A stretch of 64,000 nucleotides of DNA. Source: Autumnicola lenta (GTDB taxonomy: Bacteria; Bacteroidota; Bacteroidia; Flavobacteriales; Flavobacteriaceae). The notes beneath the pieces are model-generated. The model was not told where the DNA came from, made no database searches, and saw nothing but the letters and a program-made list of their open reading frames with translations. Position numbers and translations under genes: made by a program. The stretch covers positions 85,065 through 149,064 of the forward strand of contig NZ_JAVRHO010000008.1 in the NCBI RefSeq assembly GCF_031846515.1. Direction: 5' to 3'. Positions 39,909-48,681 of the stretch are shown piece by piece. Numbering within the stretch: the first letter of the stretch is position 1; each line of letters begins with the position of its first letter.

Positions 39909-40403
39909 TTAAAGTTCAAATTCCAAACCAATATTAAACGTGGAGACACTGAAATTATCTTCAATACTTATGTTGGTATAAGATGCGACAATGTTCAACA
40001 TCGCCAAAGAAAAACCTATTTTGGGCCTGTAGAAAAATCCACCGTCGTTTCCGTCATTCACTCCTATGGCATAGCCAAGGTCCAGACCTGCAACAAGAAA
40101 AATCAAATCTACGCGGCCGGCAGCACCCACAGGAATAAACTGAAAATCACTTGCTTCAAAAGACAGATCGTCATCTTCACCATCTTCTGAAAAGAAATGC
40201 ATGTAACCAGCTGTAGGTCCTACTTTCACAATTTCAGCTAATCCAAAAAGATAGGCAACATCTGCTCCAACGTCAAAATTGGAATAATCTTTTATATCCC
40301 CCGTAGGAAGCCCCAAGTTTACCCCCAATACAAAGTCTCCCTGACTAAAAGAAGATTGAACACCGAATACTAAAAATCCTAAAAGTAAAATTGCTTTTTT
40401 CAT
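39909..40403 (-). CDS. small outer-membrane beta-barrel protein
   Basis: This 164-residue protein has a signal peptide (MKKAILLLGFLVFGVQSSFSQ); ATG 40403 is chosen because the longer frame upstream has no signal. Alternating hydrophobic/polar strands (FVLGVNLGLPTG, ADVAYLFGLAEIVKVGPTAGY, GAAGRVDLIFLVAGLDLGYAIG, STFNIGLEFEL) and the C-terminal Leu/Phe-rich strand point to an eight-stranded barrel similar in kind to OmpW or OmpA barrels. An acidic loop (EDGEDDD) is surface-exposed by prediction. Role unknown. It has its own terminator downstream and lies in the same direction as a second barrel gene at 40740. Confidence 0.78.
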   Translation of the reverse strand: MKKAILLLGFLVFGVQSSFSQGDFVLGVNLGLPTGDIKDYSNFDVGADVAYLFGLAEIVKVGPTAGYMHFFSEDGEDDDLSFEASDFQFIPVGAAGRVDLIFLVAGLDLGYAIGVNDGNDGGFFYRPKIGFSLAMLNIVASYTNISIEDNFSVSTFNIGLEFEL

Positions 40404-40739
40404 TATAATATATTTAGTTGGTTCTCCTACTAAATGTAAACAATTAAAACACATATTATTGAACATTAACACTTTAGAGAATTTATGCGCATATAATAAT
40501 TTAAGATAAAAACATACTTTATCTTGTCGGTAAAGAGAGCACTTATGGCTGACTTCTACGTATTCCATTCCACATCTACCTACAACTTATCACCTTTTTA
40601 TAAAGCTATTTAAGACCAGATGTTGCTGGTGCAGCCCCTGTTCAGTAGTTAATTAAGAAACGAAACCAGAATTTCCAGCCATAAAAAAAAGCGGAAGAAA
40701 AAATTCTTCCGCTTTTGCAATAATAATATTTTCCGTTTC
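40404..40739. other. intergenic region between two barrel genes
   Basis: These 336 AT-rich bases contain the promoter region of the small barrel gene and, at 40687-40716, the terminator of the next one. I see no repeat or RNA gene in the rest. Confidence 0.4.
40687..40716. terminator. bidirectional terminator
   Basis: AAAAGCGGAAGAA and TTCTTCCGCTTTT form a perfect 13-bp stem with A and T tracts on the two sides. It lies just after the stop of the PorT-like barrel gene (minus strand). Confidence 0.85.
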
Positions 40740-41363
40740 CTAAAATAAATATCCAATTCCAGCCTGGAAAACGGAATTATGAACATCATAATCTTCAATT
40801 AAATCAGAAAATCCATAGTTATATCTTCCCTGGATAAAAAATCCGTTATTGAATTTATACTCTAAACCGGCAACACCACCAAATTCAAAATCCTGTACGT
40901 TACTAACATCTGAAACATCAGTATCTCCTCCATCCTCGAGAGGTGCATTATCGATTTCTTCATTTACCTTAAAATTGAAAGAAGGTCCTGCCTGTACACT
41001 AAGCCCTTCTACAAGATAAATCTTTACCAATACAGGAACACTAATGTAGTCCAACTGATATTCTACATTATCATCGATATCAAAAATATTGTCTTGCTCA
41101 TCATCTGAAAGATCAAAACCCTGTGCAGAATAAAGCACTTCCGGCTGGATAGAAAATTTATCTGCCAAAGGTATTTCTGCTAATAGACCCAAATTGAAAC
41201 CCGTACGCATGTCTGGATCCTCAAAGCCACGTATTCCGTCGCCTGTAAAGGTCGAGAAATTGACACCTCCCTTAATACCAAATTGTAAAAATTCCTGCGC
41301 ACTTACTGCTGTAGTTGCAAGAAAAACCATTGCAACCAATAGAAATCCTTTTTTCATTTTCAT
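40740..41363 (-). CDS. outer-membrane beta-barrel (porin-family, PorT-like) protein
   Basis: This 207-residue exported protein (signal MKMKKGFLLVAMVFLATTAVSAQ) is of the Bacteroidota outer-membrane-barrel type: FGIKGGVNFSTFTGDG, GFNLGLLAEIPLADKFSIQPEVLYSAQG, YISVPVLVKIYLVEGLSVQAGPSF, FEFGGVAGLEYKFNNGFFIQGRYNYG and a last strand ending IGYLF. Extended acidic loops (SDDEQDNIFDIDDN; DVSDVSN) may bind divalent ions. It resembles PorT of the secretion apparatus only at family level. It ends at a strong terminator. The xerD gene is divergent, 113 bases away. Confidence 0.85.
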   Translation of the reverse strand: MKMKKGFLLVAMVFLATTAVSAQEFLQFGIKGGVNFSTFTGDGIRGFEDPDMRTGFNLGLLAEIPLADKFSIQPEVLYSAQGFDLSDDEQDNIFDIDDNVEYQLDYISVPVLVKIYLVEGLSVQAGPSFNFKVNEEIDNAPLEDGGDTDVSDVSNVQDFEFGGVAGLEYKFNNGFFIQGRYNYGFSDLIEDYDVHNSVFQAGIGYLF

Positions 41364-41476
41364 AATTTTCTTTTTAAAAGTTGAAGCAAATGTAAGAGTC
41401 AGCTCGTTAAGGAAATGTTTAATTCGGGCTAAAGTATTACTAAGAAAACTTTCGAAATTGTCCTTATATTTAACAA

Positions 41477-42373
41477 ATGGAATGGGAAAACGCTTTAAAG
41501 GACTACTGTCATTATTTAAGAATAGAACGCGGACTTTCTGCTAATTCGATCGAGAATTACAGTTTAGATATCATCAAGCTCACCAAGTTTTTGGAAGCCA
41601 ATAATATAAAAATTTCCCCTATTAATATTTCTGAAGAAATTGTTCAGCAATTTATGTATGAAACTGCAAAAATCTTAAATGCACGTTCCCGGGCAAGGAT
41701 AATTTCCGGCCTTCGGGGCTTTTTCAATTTCCTGGTTTTTGAAAATTACCGAAAGGACAATCCTTTGGATTTAGTTGAATCTCCAAAAATTGGAAGAAAA
41801 CTTCCCGATACGATTTCTACAGCAGAAATTGATGAGATTATTGCAGCAATAGACCTTTCTAAAAATGAAGGTGAGCGTAACCGGGCGATTATTGAAACCC
41901 TGTACGGCTGCGGATTAAGGGTTTCGGAATTGATCGAACTCAAAATTTCAGATCTTTTCTTTGAAGAAGGCTTTATTAAAGTCACCGGAAAGGGCGATAA
42001 GCAGCGTTTCGTTCCTATTTCTGAATATACTCAAAAGTATATCAACATATACAGAAATGAAGTCCGTGTTCACCAGGAAGTTGAAAAATTATCATCAGAC
42101 ACTTTATTTTTAAACCGAAGGGGAAAAAAACTTACCCGGGCAATGATCTTCACTATTGTACGGAGGCTGGCAGAAAAAGCCGGGATCCGGAAAAAAATTA
42201 GTCCGCATACCTTCAGACACTCTTTTGCAACCCATCTCCTGGAAAATGGAGCTGATTTAAGAGCTATTCAGCAAATGATGGGGCATGAGAGTATTACTAC
42301 CACAGAAGTTTATATGCACGTAGACAGAAGTCACCTGCGCAAAGTGATGGAAGAGTTCCACCCGCGGCGATAA
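41477..42373 (+). CDS. xerD: tyrosine recombinase XerD
   Basis: This 298-residue site-specific recombinase resolves chromosome dimers at dif with XerC. The SAM-like N-terminal domain (WENALKDYCHYLRIERGLS) is followed by the catalytic domain. Catalytic Arg is in YGCGLRVSELI (about 146-150), Lys in VTGKGDKQRFVP, His/Arg in SPHTFRHSFATHLL, His in QQMMGHESI and the Tyr nucleophile in TEVYMHVD (about residue 281). It is full length and not part of a mobile element; it sits next to rny-zapA-type housekeeping genes. A near-consensus TATATTTA box ends four bases before the ATG, so the mRNA may be leaderless. Confidence 0.95.
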   Translation: MEWENALKDYCHYLRIERGLSANSIENYSLDIIKLTKFLEANNIKISPINISEEIVQQFMYETAKILNARSRARIISGLRGFFNFLVFENYRKDNPLDLVESPKIGRKLPDTISTAEIDEIIAAIDLSKNEGERNRAIIETLYGCGLRVSELIELKISDLFFEEGFIKVTGKGDKQRFVPISEYTQKYINIYRNEVRVHQEVEKLSSDTLFLNRRGKKLTRAMIFTIVRRLAEKAGIRKKISPHTFRHSFATHLLENGADLRAIQQMMGHESITTTEVYMHVDRSHLRKVMEEFHPRR

Positions 42374-42917
42374 TTATTAGTTCGGGAGTTCTTCGTTCGG
42401 AGAAAAGCTTTGAGCCGGTAATTGTCATTTTAGGAGTGCACCTTATCGCTCCCCTCCTTTTTTTTAAGAAGGGGTGGCCAAAGGTCGGGGTGGTCAAAGA
42501 CTTCCTTTCAACACTATTTTCCTTGCTGAAACTGGTAATTAGCATTTAAAATACCGTTAAAAACTGTTCGGAACTGGAATTCATGGTCTGGAAAAATTTT
42601 TCAGGCCAATAATTGCCATTTCACAATACTCTCTTTAAAAACACCACTAATTCACTAATAAACCAAAGTTTTGATTCGTGGATTGGCGGCACCAGAGAAT
42701 ACAGGCCGAAAATTGCCATTTTGAGGATGCACTTTGTCCACACTTATAACGCTCTCCTCCTTTTTTAAGGAGGGGTGGCCGAAGGCCGGGGTGGTTTTGC
42801 TCCCCCTCTGGAAAAGGAGGGGTGGCCAAAGGCCGGGGTGGTTAAACTTCTGCTAAACCAGCCAAATTCCTTCTAAAAACCTGTAATTATTGGTACTTTA
42901 AAAGAAAAACACATACT
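42374..42917 (+). repeat. block of dispersed motifs and three REP-like elements
   Basis: Plus-oriented motif copies lie at 42412-42440 (GCCGGTAATTGTCATTTT), 42528-42550 (weak), 42603-42626 (GCCAATAATTGCCATTTC) and 42702-42733 (GCCGAAAATTGCCATTTT). REP-like elements lie at 42448-42493, 42751-42795 and 42799-42844; the last two are almost directly in tandem. Each complete REP has a CCCCTCC/GGAGGGG-type hairpin, TGG, a GGCC-GAA-GGCC-type hairpin and GGGGTGGT. Two motif-to-REP pairs keep the same spacing (eight and 18 bases). No gene is present. Confidence 0.85.
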
Positions 42918-43865
42918 ATGAATAAATTAAAATTCAGAAACGGCGACGAAATGGCCGCCATAGGACTCGGTACCTGGAAATCTGATAAAGGTAAAGTAGG
43001 AGAAGCTGTAAAAACAGCTTTAAATTCCGGTTACCGGCATATAGACTGTGCTGCGACCTACGGCAATGAAGCGGAAGTTGGGGAAGCTTTTTCAGAAATC
43101 TTTTCAGAAGGAAACATTAAGCGTGAAGAGATTTGGATAACTTCCAAACTATGGAACAATGCACATAAAAAAGAGGACGTAATCCCGGCTTTAAAACAAA
43201 CACTAAAAGACCTTCAACTGGATTACCTAGATTTATATTTAATCCATTGGCCTGTTGCTTTTAAGTCTGGTGTTGCTTCGCCTAAAAGTGATGATGATTA
43301 TCTGTCCCTGGAAGATGCACCAATTATTGAAACCTGGAAAATGATGCTGGAAGCCAAAAAGCAGGGGCTTGTAAGACACGTGGGAGTTTCAAACTTCAGT
43401 ATAAACAAACTAAAAGACCTAATGGCAAAAACCGATGATATTCCTGAAATGAACCAGGTGGAACTTCATCCCTATCTTCAGCAAAATAAATTACTGGAGT
43501 TTTGTAAAGAAAACAATATAAATATTACGGCCTTTTCACCTCTTGGTAGTGGCGACAGACCAGACGGAATGAAAGCTGACAACGAACCTTCTTTGCTGGA
43601 AAATGAAGTTATTACGAAAATTGCCAAAAAGCATGATGCTTCTGCTGGACAGATTCTTATTAAATGGAGTGAACATCGTGGTACAGGTGTAATTCCTAAA
43701 AGTACCAATCCCGGGAGAATTAAGGAAAACCTCGAAAGTGCAAACATTGAACTTGACGGTGATGACCTTAAGGAAATCGCGAACCTGGACAGGCATTTTA
43801 GGTACGTAACCGGAGAGTTTTTTGTTACAGAAGGAAATAGTTACGAGAATATCTACGATGATTAA
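42918..43865 (+). CDS. aldo/keto reductase
   Basis: This 315-residue NADPH-dependent TIM-barrel oxidoreductase reduces aldehydes or ketones. The catalytic tetrad is visible: Asp in GYRHIDCAATYGNEAEVG (about residue 42) with Tyr five residues on, Lys in WITSKLWNNAHKK (about 76) and His in LYLIHWPVAF (about 109). VGVSNFS and the C-terminal coenzyme-binding VIPKSTNPGRIKENLE are typical of the AKR superfamily. Substrate not determinable. It is monocistronic, with a REP-rich region upstream and a bidirectional terminator (43892) downstream shared with rny. Confidence 0.93.
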   Translation: MNKLKFRNGDEMAAIGLGTWKSDKGKVGEAVKTALNSGYRHIDCAATYGNEAEVGEAFSEIFSEGNIKREEIWITSKLWNNAHKKEDVIPALKQTLKDLQLDYLDLYLIHWPVAFKSGVASPKSDDDYLSLEDAPIIETWKMMLEAKKQGLVRHVGVSNFSINKLKDLMAKTDDIPEMNQVELHPYLQQNKLLEFCKENNINITAFSPLGSGDRPDGMKADNEPSLLENEVITKIAKKHDASAGQILIKWSEHRGTGVIPKSTNPGRIKENLESANIELDGDDLKEIANLDRHFRYVTGEFFVTEGNSYENIYDD

Positions 43866-43891
43866 CCGACTGCTTCTGAATAAGAAAACAT

Positions 43892-43929
43892 AAAAAAATC
43901 CCGCGAAATCTGTTTCACGGGATTTTTTT
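43892..43929. terminator. bidirectional terminator between aldo/keto reductase gene and rny
   Basis: AAAAAAATCCCGCGAAA pairs with TTTCACGGGATTTTTTT (one mismatch); A and T tracts serve both convergent genes. Confidence 0.88.
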
Positions 43930-43957
43930 ATGCTCTTGTTATGCTCCTGGGAACGAT

Positions 43958-45520
43958 TTATTTGGCAATATTTACCGCCCTCGTTTCCCTAATTACTGTG
44001 ACTTTTACCTGCCCCGGGTAAGTCATGTCTGTCTGGATTTTCTGTGAAATCTCGAAAGAAAGGTTGGAAGCTTTTTCATCATTTACCCTTTCACTTTCTA
44101 CAATTACACGTAATTCCCGGCCGGCCTGGATCGCATAGGCCTTTTTCACTCCGCCAAAACCAAAGGCAATTTCTTCAAGATCTTTTAAACGCTGAATGTA
44201 AGAATCCAGCACCTGCCTTCTCGCTCCCGGTCTTGCGCCGCTAATAGCATCACAAACCTGCACAATTGGCGATAACAGGGAAGTCATTTCCACTTCATCA
44301 TGGTGAGCTCCAATTGCGTTACAAACTTCCGGTTTTTCACCGTATTTCTCAGCCCATTGCATTCCTAGAATAGCATGTGGAACTTCTGTCTCTGTATCCG
44401 GTACTTTTCCTATATCGTGAAGAAGACCGGCTCTTTTTGCCAGTTTTGGGTTTAAACCGAGCTCTGCTGCCATTACTCCGCACAACTTGGCAACTTCCCT
44501 GGAATGCTGAAGCAGGTTCTGACCATAAGAAGAACGATACTTCATACGACCGATAACTTTAATCAGTTCTGGATTTAATCCATGAATCCCAAGATCTATA
44601 ACGGTACGCTTACCAATGTCGATAATTTCTTCGTCTATTTGCTTCCGCGTTTTCTTTACGACTTCTTCAATACGGGCCGGATGAATCCTACCGTCTGTTA
44701 CCAGTTTATGCAAGGATAAACGGGCCACTTCCCTCCTAACAGAATCAAAGCAGGAAAGAATAATTGCTTCCGGAGTGTCATCTACAATAATTTCCACACC
44801 GGTAGCGGCCTCGATAGCACGAATATTCCGTCCTTCCCGGCCAATTATCCTACCTTTTACATCGTCGCTCTCCAGGTTAAATACTGAAACGCAATTCTCC
44901 ACCGCCTCTTCTGTACCAATCCTCTGGATCGTATTTATAATAATTTTCTTAGCTTCCTGTTGTGCGGTAAGTTTTGCTTCTTCTACTGTATCCTGGATCA
45001 TTGCCATAGCGTCAGCCTTTGCCACATCTTTTAAAGATTCTGTAAGCTGTGCCTTGGCATCTTCTGCAGAAAGGCCAGAAATCACCTCTAACTGCTGTAC
45101 TTTGCTGTTATGCAGCTTGTCAATTTCTTCCTGTTTTTTCTCCAGGTACGCCGTCCTATTCTCGTAATCTGCTAACTTCTCTTCAAGGTCTTTATTGAGT
45201 TTTTTATTCTTGGCAATCTCACCAGAAACCTGGGATTCTTTATCCCGAATACGTTTTTCTGCATCACCAATTTTCTTATCACGGCTAAGGATAACCTTTT
45301 CGTGTTCAGATTTAAGTTCAATAAATTTTTCTTTTGCCTGAAGAATTTTATCCTTCTTAATGCTTTCACCTTCAGCTTTTGCTTCTTTAATAATACTGGC
45401 AGCAGATTGCTCGGCACTTTTTATAGTTCCTGAAGCTTTTTTCCGCTCCATCGTTTTAGCAATTGCAAAACCAATGGCAATGCCTACCAGTCCTACAACA
45501 ATCATTATAATTATTTCCAT
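43958..45520 (-). CDS. rny: ribonuclease Y
   Basis: This 520-residue membrane-anchored endoribonuclease initiates mRNA decay. The N-terminal transmembrane helix (MEIIIMIVVGLVGIAIGFAI) is followed by a long coiled coil (about residues 28-190), a KH RNA-binding domain (GRIIGREGRNIRAIEAATG, about 213-231) and an HD domain with the metal-binding residues in LLQHSREVAKL and RAGLLHDIGKVPD (about 335-371) plus GAHHDEVEM. Length is that of B. subtilis RNase Y. A probable 6S RNA gene and zapA lie directly upstream on the same strand, a housekeeping arrangement. Confidence 0.96.
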   Translation of the reverse strand: MEIIIMIVVGLVGIAIGFAIAKTMERKKASGTIKSAEQSAASIIKEAKAEGESIKKDKILQAKEKFIELKSEHEKVILSRDKKIGDAEKRIRDKESQVSGEIAKNKKLNKDLEEKLADYENRTAYLEKKQEEIDKLHNSKVQQLEVISGLSAEDAKAQLTESLKDVAKADAMAMIQDTVEEAKLTAQQEAKKIIINTIQRIGTEEAVENCVSVFNLESDDVKGRIIGREGRNIRAIEAATGVEIIVDDTPEAIILSCFDSVRREVARLSLHKLVTDGRIHPARIEEVVKKTRKQIDEEIIDIGKRTVIDLGIHGLNPELIKVIGRMKYRSSYGQNLLQHSREVAKLCGVMAAELGLNPKLAKRAGLLHDIGKVPDTETEVPHAILGMQWAEKYGEKPEVCNAIGAHHDEVEMTSLLSPIVQVCDAISGARPGARRQVLDSYIQRLKDLEEIAFGFGGVKKAYAIQAGRELRVIVESERVNDEKASNLSFEISQKIQTDMTYPGQVKVTVIRETRAVNIAK

Positions 45521-45540
45521 TTAGTTAAAATTTATGTATA

Positions 45541-45706
45541 AAAAAAGCCTGTATTAGTTGTGTTTTGGATTAAACTCCTTAAAATCAAGTTTAGGGCTAA
45601 CAAGCTGATCAAGAATCCGCTCAAAGGCGGCGCGCTTTTACAACTTAGACTCACCCTCTTTAAAGAATCCGTGTTGAGTTTATCAAAAAATCACTAATAC
45701 AGGCAG
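45541..45706 (-). ncRNA. ssrS: probable 6S RNA (ssrS)
   Basis: On the minus strand a ~165-base unit starts with GCCTGTATTAG and ends with CTAATACAGGC, a perfect 11-bp closing stem (plus-strand 45694-45704 and 45547-45557), followed by TTTTTTT as terminator. Inside, AAACTC/GAGTTT can continue the stem, and the centre is a large open region with a GC-rich apical part (GCGCGCCGCC). This long-hairpin-with-bubble layout, the size and the position directly downstream of zapA are those of 6S RNA, which binds the housekeeping RNA polymerase in stationary phase. Secondary structure was judged by eye only. Confidence 0.65.
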
Positions 45707-45727
45707 TAACCTATTTATTTAAAGAAC

Positions 45728-46021
45728 TTAATTCGCTAAATGACTTTGTAACAAATCATTAAGTGATTTCAATTTATCTTCTGCATCAAGCATTTCGGCT
45801 GACTTATCTATGCCCTGTTGTTCAGTTTGAGCGGCAAACTGTAAGGCACACATAGCAAGTACATCCTGCTTATCCCTAACGGCATAACTCTGCTCAAATT
45901 GCTTGATCATAGCTTCGATTTTCTTTGCAGCCTTGCGCAATCCTTCTTCCTGTTTTGGTTGAATGGTTAAAGGATACACACGATCTGCTATCGATATTTT
46001 GATCTTTAATTTATCGGCCAT
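45728..46021 (-). CDS. zapA: cell division protein ZapA
   Basis: This 97-residue ZapA-type protein binds and bundles FtsZ filaments at the division ring. The N-terminal KIKISIADRVYPLTIQPKQEEGLRKAAKKI block is the family signature. The C-terminal half (QDVLAMCALQFAAQTE, then DKLKSLNDLLQ) is a coiled-coil dimerisation helix. ATG 46021 (MADKLKIKIS) is preferred over the upstream in-frame ATG, which would overlap the preceding gene. A coiled-coil protein gene lies ten bases upstream and a 6S-like RNA directly downstream. Confidence 0.9.
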   Translation of the reverse strand: MADKLKIKISIADRVYPLTIQPKQEEGLRKAAKKIEAMIKQFEQSYAVRDKQDVLAMCALQFAAQTEQQGIDKSAEMLDAEDKLKSLNDLLQSHLAN

Positions 46022-46031
46022 TGCTTTTAAT

Positions 46032-46322
46032 TTAGTCGGATAATTGAACAATACACTGGTCAATTTCCCTTATCAGACTATTTATCTTGAGCTTTGTTTC
46101 TCTTTTATAATCATTACTGCCCAGCATCGCATTTGCAGCTTTTAAAGACTGAATACGCTCTCCGGAATTTTCCAGTTCCTTTTTCAAGGCCGCGTTTTCA
46201 GATTTAACAGTTGTCAATTCTTCCTGTAAAGAAGCCTGCATCTGCTTTAAAACTTCATATTTGTGAAGCAACTTGCTGATTCTATTTTCAAGACTATCAA
46301 CTATTTCCGTTAATTCACTCAT
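46032..46322 (-). CDS. small coiled-coil protein upstream of zapA
   Basis: This 96-residue protein is almost entirely heptad-patterned coiled coil: LTEIVDSLENRISKLLHKYEVLKQM, EELTTVKSENAALKKELEN, RIQSLKAANAML. Size, composition and direct linkage to zapA resemble division-ring coiled coils such as ZapB, but sequence identity cannot be claimed. ATG 46322 (MSELTEIVDS) is the likely start, seven codons inside the longest frame. It probably acts with ZapA and FtsZ. Confidence 0.8.
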   Translation of the reverse strand: MSELTEIVDSLENRISKLLHKYEVLKQMQASLQEELTTVKSENAALKKELENSGERIQSLKAANAMLGSNDYKRETKLKINSLIREIDQCIVQLSD

Positions 46323-46443
46323 AAAAGCTGGATATGATGCCAATCCCTACAAAGTTAGCATACCGTTTGAAATATCCCAATACTTTTAATTCTATTTTTA
46401 TAAAAATCCTCTAGCAGGCTTAATAAACTCAGGGAAAGCCATT

Positions 46444-46451
46444 TAATTTTG
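46444..46451 (+). promoter_or_regulatory. promoter -7 box of M23 peptidase gene
   Basis: TAATTTTG matches TAnnTTTG, 51 bases before the start codon. Confidence 0.45.
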
Positions 46452-46502
46452 CACGGAGTTTGATTATCTTTATCCCGCTATGAATTTGCTTAAACAAGTC
46501 CT

Positions 46503-48191
46503 ATGAAATTTTATTATCTACTTATTTTTTTTACCATATCTCAAATTGCGCAATCTCAACCTAAAGTACCACAGGAATATTTTGAAAATCCGCTTGATGT
46601 TCCCCTGGTACTTTCAGGAACTTTTGGGGAATTAAGATCGAATCATTTCCATAGTGGCCTTGATATTAAGACACAGCAACGGGAAGGCCTGGAGGTAAAA
46701 TCTGCCGCGCCCGGGCATGTTAGCCGGATTAAAATTCAGCATTATGGCTATGGGAAAGCGCTTTATATTCAGCATCCAAACGGTTACACCACAGTTTATG
46801 GCCACCTGCAGCGTTTTTCTCCGGAAATTGAAGCCTACGTGAAAAAACAGCAATACGCCAACGAATCTTATGAAATTGAACTTTTTCCTGAAGCCGGAGA
46901 ACTTCAGCTTGAAAGCGGGGATCTTGTTGCCTACAGCGGGAATACCGGTGGCAGCGGAGGCCCTCATCTTCATTTTGAAATAAGGGACGGCAGCCAGCGA
47001 CCTATGAATCCAAAACTATTCGGAATAGAAATTCAGGATCATAGAAAACCCATAATTAACGGACTTTTTGCTTATCCCATGGACGAAGATTCGCATGTAA
47101 ACCATTCCGCAGAGAGGCAAAGAATAAGGCTAATTCCTTTAAAAGATGGCACTTATACTACTGAAAAAATAAATGCGTGTGGCAAAGTGGGATTCGGGAT
47201 TTCTACTGTAGACCAGCAGGATATGGCTTCCAACCAAAACGGGGTATATAAAATTGAAGCGAACTTAAATGGCGACAATGTGTTTCAGCTTAATTTCGAC
47301 AGATTTTCCTTTGCTGAAACCCGTCACCTCAATCAATTAATAGATTATGAATATTATACCAATAACCGGTCACGGGTTCAGAAGCTATTTGTAGAGGAAA
47401 GTAATCCACTAAGCCTTTACGCAAATGTCCAATCTGAAGGAAGGCTGGAGATACAGGACAGTCTGGATTACAATTACACCATAAAAGTCACCGATTTTGC
47501 CGGGAACGAAAGTGTAATTAGAGTACCTATTCAAGGTGAATATAGTGAGAAGGTTCAGCCGAAGCAATTGGAGGAAACCGAATATTTTGTGCAGGCAAAT
47601 CAATCTTTTTCTACAGAACAGAATGGAATTGATGTTTATATTCCAAAGGGAAGTTTATACCAGGATAAATATCTGGATATCAGCTTTAACGGTGATACTA
47701 TTAACCTGCATAAAGATGATACTCCAATTCATCAAAATATCACGATTGGCTTTGATGTGAGCAAGTATGAGCCGGCAGAAAAGGAGAAAATGTTTATCGC
47801 AAAACTTGGTTACAGAGGGCGTCCCGGTTATTCTTCAACGTATAAAAAAGCAGATAGGTTTACCACCGGGATCAGGACTTTTGGTAATTATACCCTGGCT
47901 TCAGATAATAAGGAGCCATGGATAAGTCCGGTAAATTTTTCTGACGGGCAGTGGATTTCCAACAACAGTAACCTTAAGGTTAAGATAAGTGATGATCTTT
48001 CGGGAATTAAGAGCTATCGCGCTACGGTAAACGGGAAATTTATCCTTATGGAATACGAATATAAAGATAATACCCTTACCCACGATTTTAGTGACGGCGC
48101 TGTTACAGAGACAGAAAACAACTTTAAGCTGATTGTAACAGATAATGTGGGAAATACTAATACCTACGAAGCAAAATTCTTTAGAAAATAA
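46503..48191 (+). CDS. M23-family metallopeptidase, exported
   Basis: This 562-residue exported protein (signal MKFYYLLIFFTISQIAQSQ) has an M23/LytM-type peptidase domain near the N-terminus: GTFGELRSNHFHSGLDIKT (zinc His and Asp, about residues 38-56) and GGPHLHFEIRDG (second His pair, about 155-166). Such enzymes cut peptidoglycan cross-bridges or activate amidases. The remaining ~380 residues are beta-rich repeats (LDISFNGDTI; GIRTFGNYTLASDNKEPWISP), typical of the flavobacterial version. Probably periplasmic. Monocistronic; a dispersed-motif copy begins just after its stop. Confidence 0.9.
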   Translation: MKFYYLLIFFTISQIAQSQPKVPQEYFENPLDVPLVLSGTFGELRSNHFHSGLDIKTQQREGLEVKSAAPGHVSRIKIQHYGYGKALYIQHPNGYTTVYGHLQRFSPEIEAYVKKQQYANESYEIELFPEAGELQLESGDLVAYSGNTGGSGGPHLHFEIRDGSQRPMNPKLFGIEIQDHRKPIINGLFAYPMDEDSHVNHSAERQRIRLIPLKDGTYTTEKINACGKVGFGISTVDQQDMASNQNGVYKIEANLNGDNVFQLNFDRFSFAETRHLNQLIDYEYYTNNRSRVQKLFVEESNPLSLYANVQSEGRLEIQDSLDYNYTIKVTDFAGNESVIRVPIQGEYSEKVQPKQLEETEYFVQANQSFSTEQNGIDVYIPKGSLYQDKYLDISFNGDTINLHKDDTPIHQNITIGFDVSKYEPAEKEKMFIAKLGYRGRPGYSSTYKKADRFTTGIRTFGNYTLASDNKEPWISPVNFSDGQWISNNSNLKVKISDDLSGIKSYRATVNGKFILMEYEYKDNTLTHDFSDGAVTETENNFKLIVTDNVGNTNTYEAKFFRK

Positions 48192-48681
48192 TAGATGCTG
48201 AAAAATGGCAATTATCGAGCTAGAGGTTTTTGCCACGAATTCGCGAATAAGTTCTGAATTTTCCCTGCCTTTTTAGAACTTATGCAATGTAAAAAGGCAA
48301 TTTAATATGCTGTTGTTTTTAGACCTCACAGGTTTTAAAAACCTGTGAGGTCTGCGCAGTGGTTGATTTTGGCACGCATGAAAAAATGACAAATTTTGGG
48401 CTGTAGAAGAACTTTTGTGCTTCTTAAAATTGTAAATCTTCAGAAAAATAAGCCTCCAGGGAAAAGTTTTATGCTGCGGAAGAGGATAAAACCTACAAAA
48501 AGCGGAAATAGAATTAAAATAATCTTTTAAAGTTCTGAACATCTAAAGCCTAACCTTTAAAATTTCAATTTTCGCCCTTCGGTTTGTTAGACCTCACAGG
48601 TTTTAAAAAACCTGTGAGGTCTGGCGTAAAGACTGATTTCTGCCTGCCCTCAAAAACGCCAATTATCGATCTTGTATTGAA
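48192..48681. repeat. repeat-bearing intergenic region
   Basis: Two near-identical 33-34 base palindromes lie at 48321-48353 and 48589-48622 (AGACCTCACAGG...CCTGTGAGGTCT), 268 bases apart. Dispersed motif copies, minus orientation, lie at 48193-48222 (reads CTCGATAATTGCCATTTTT) and 48648-48675. The palindromes are not followed by T-runs on the plus strand, so they are probably dispersed repeats rather than terminators. No gene found. Confidence 0.75.

Noticed and set aside
41477..42373. Integrase of the left-hand island or another mobile element
   Set aside because: It is a full-length housekeeping XerD-type recombinase surrounded by core genes and 38 kb from the island.
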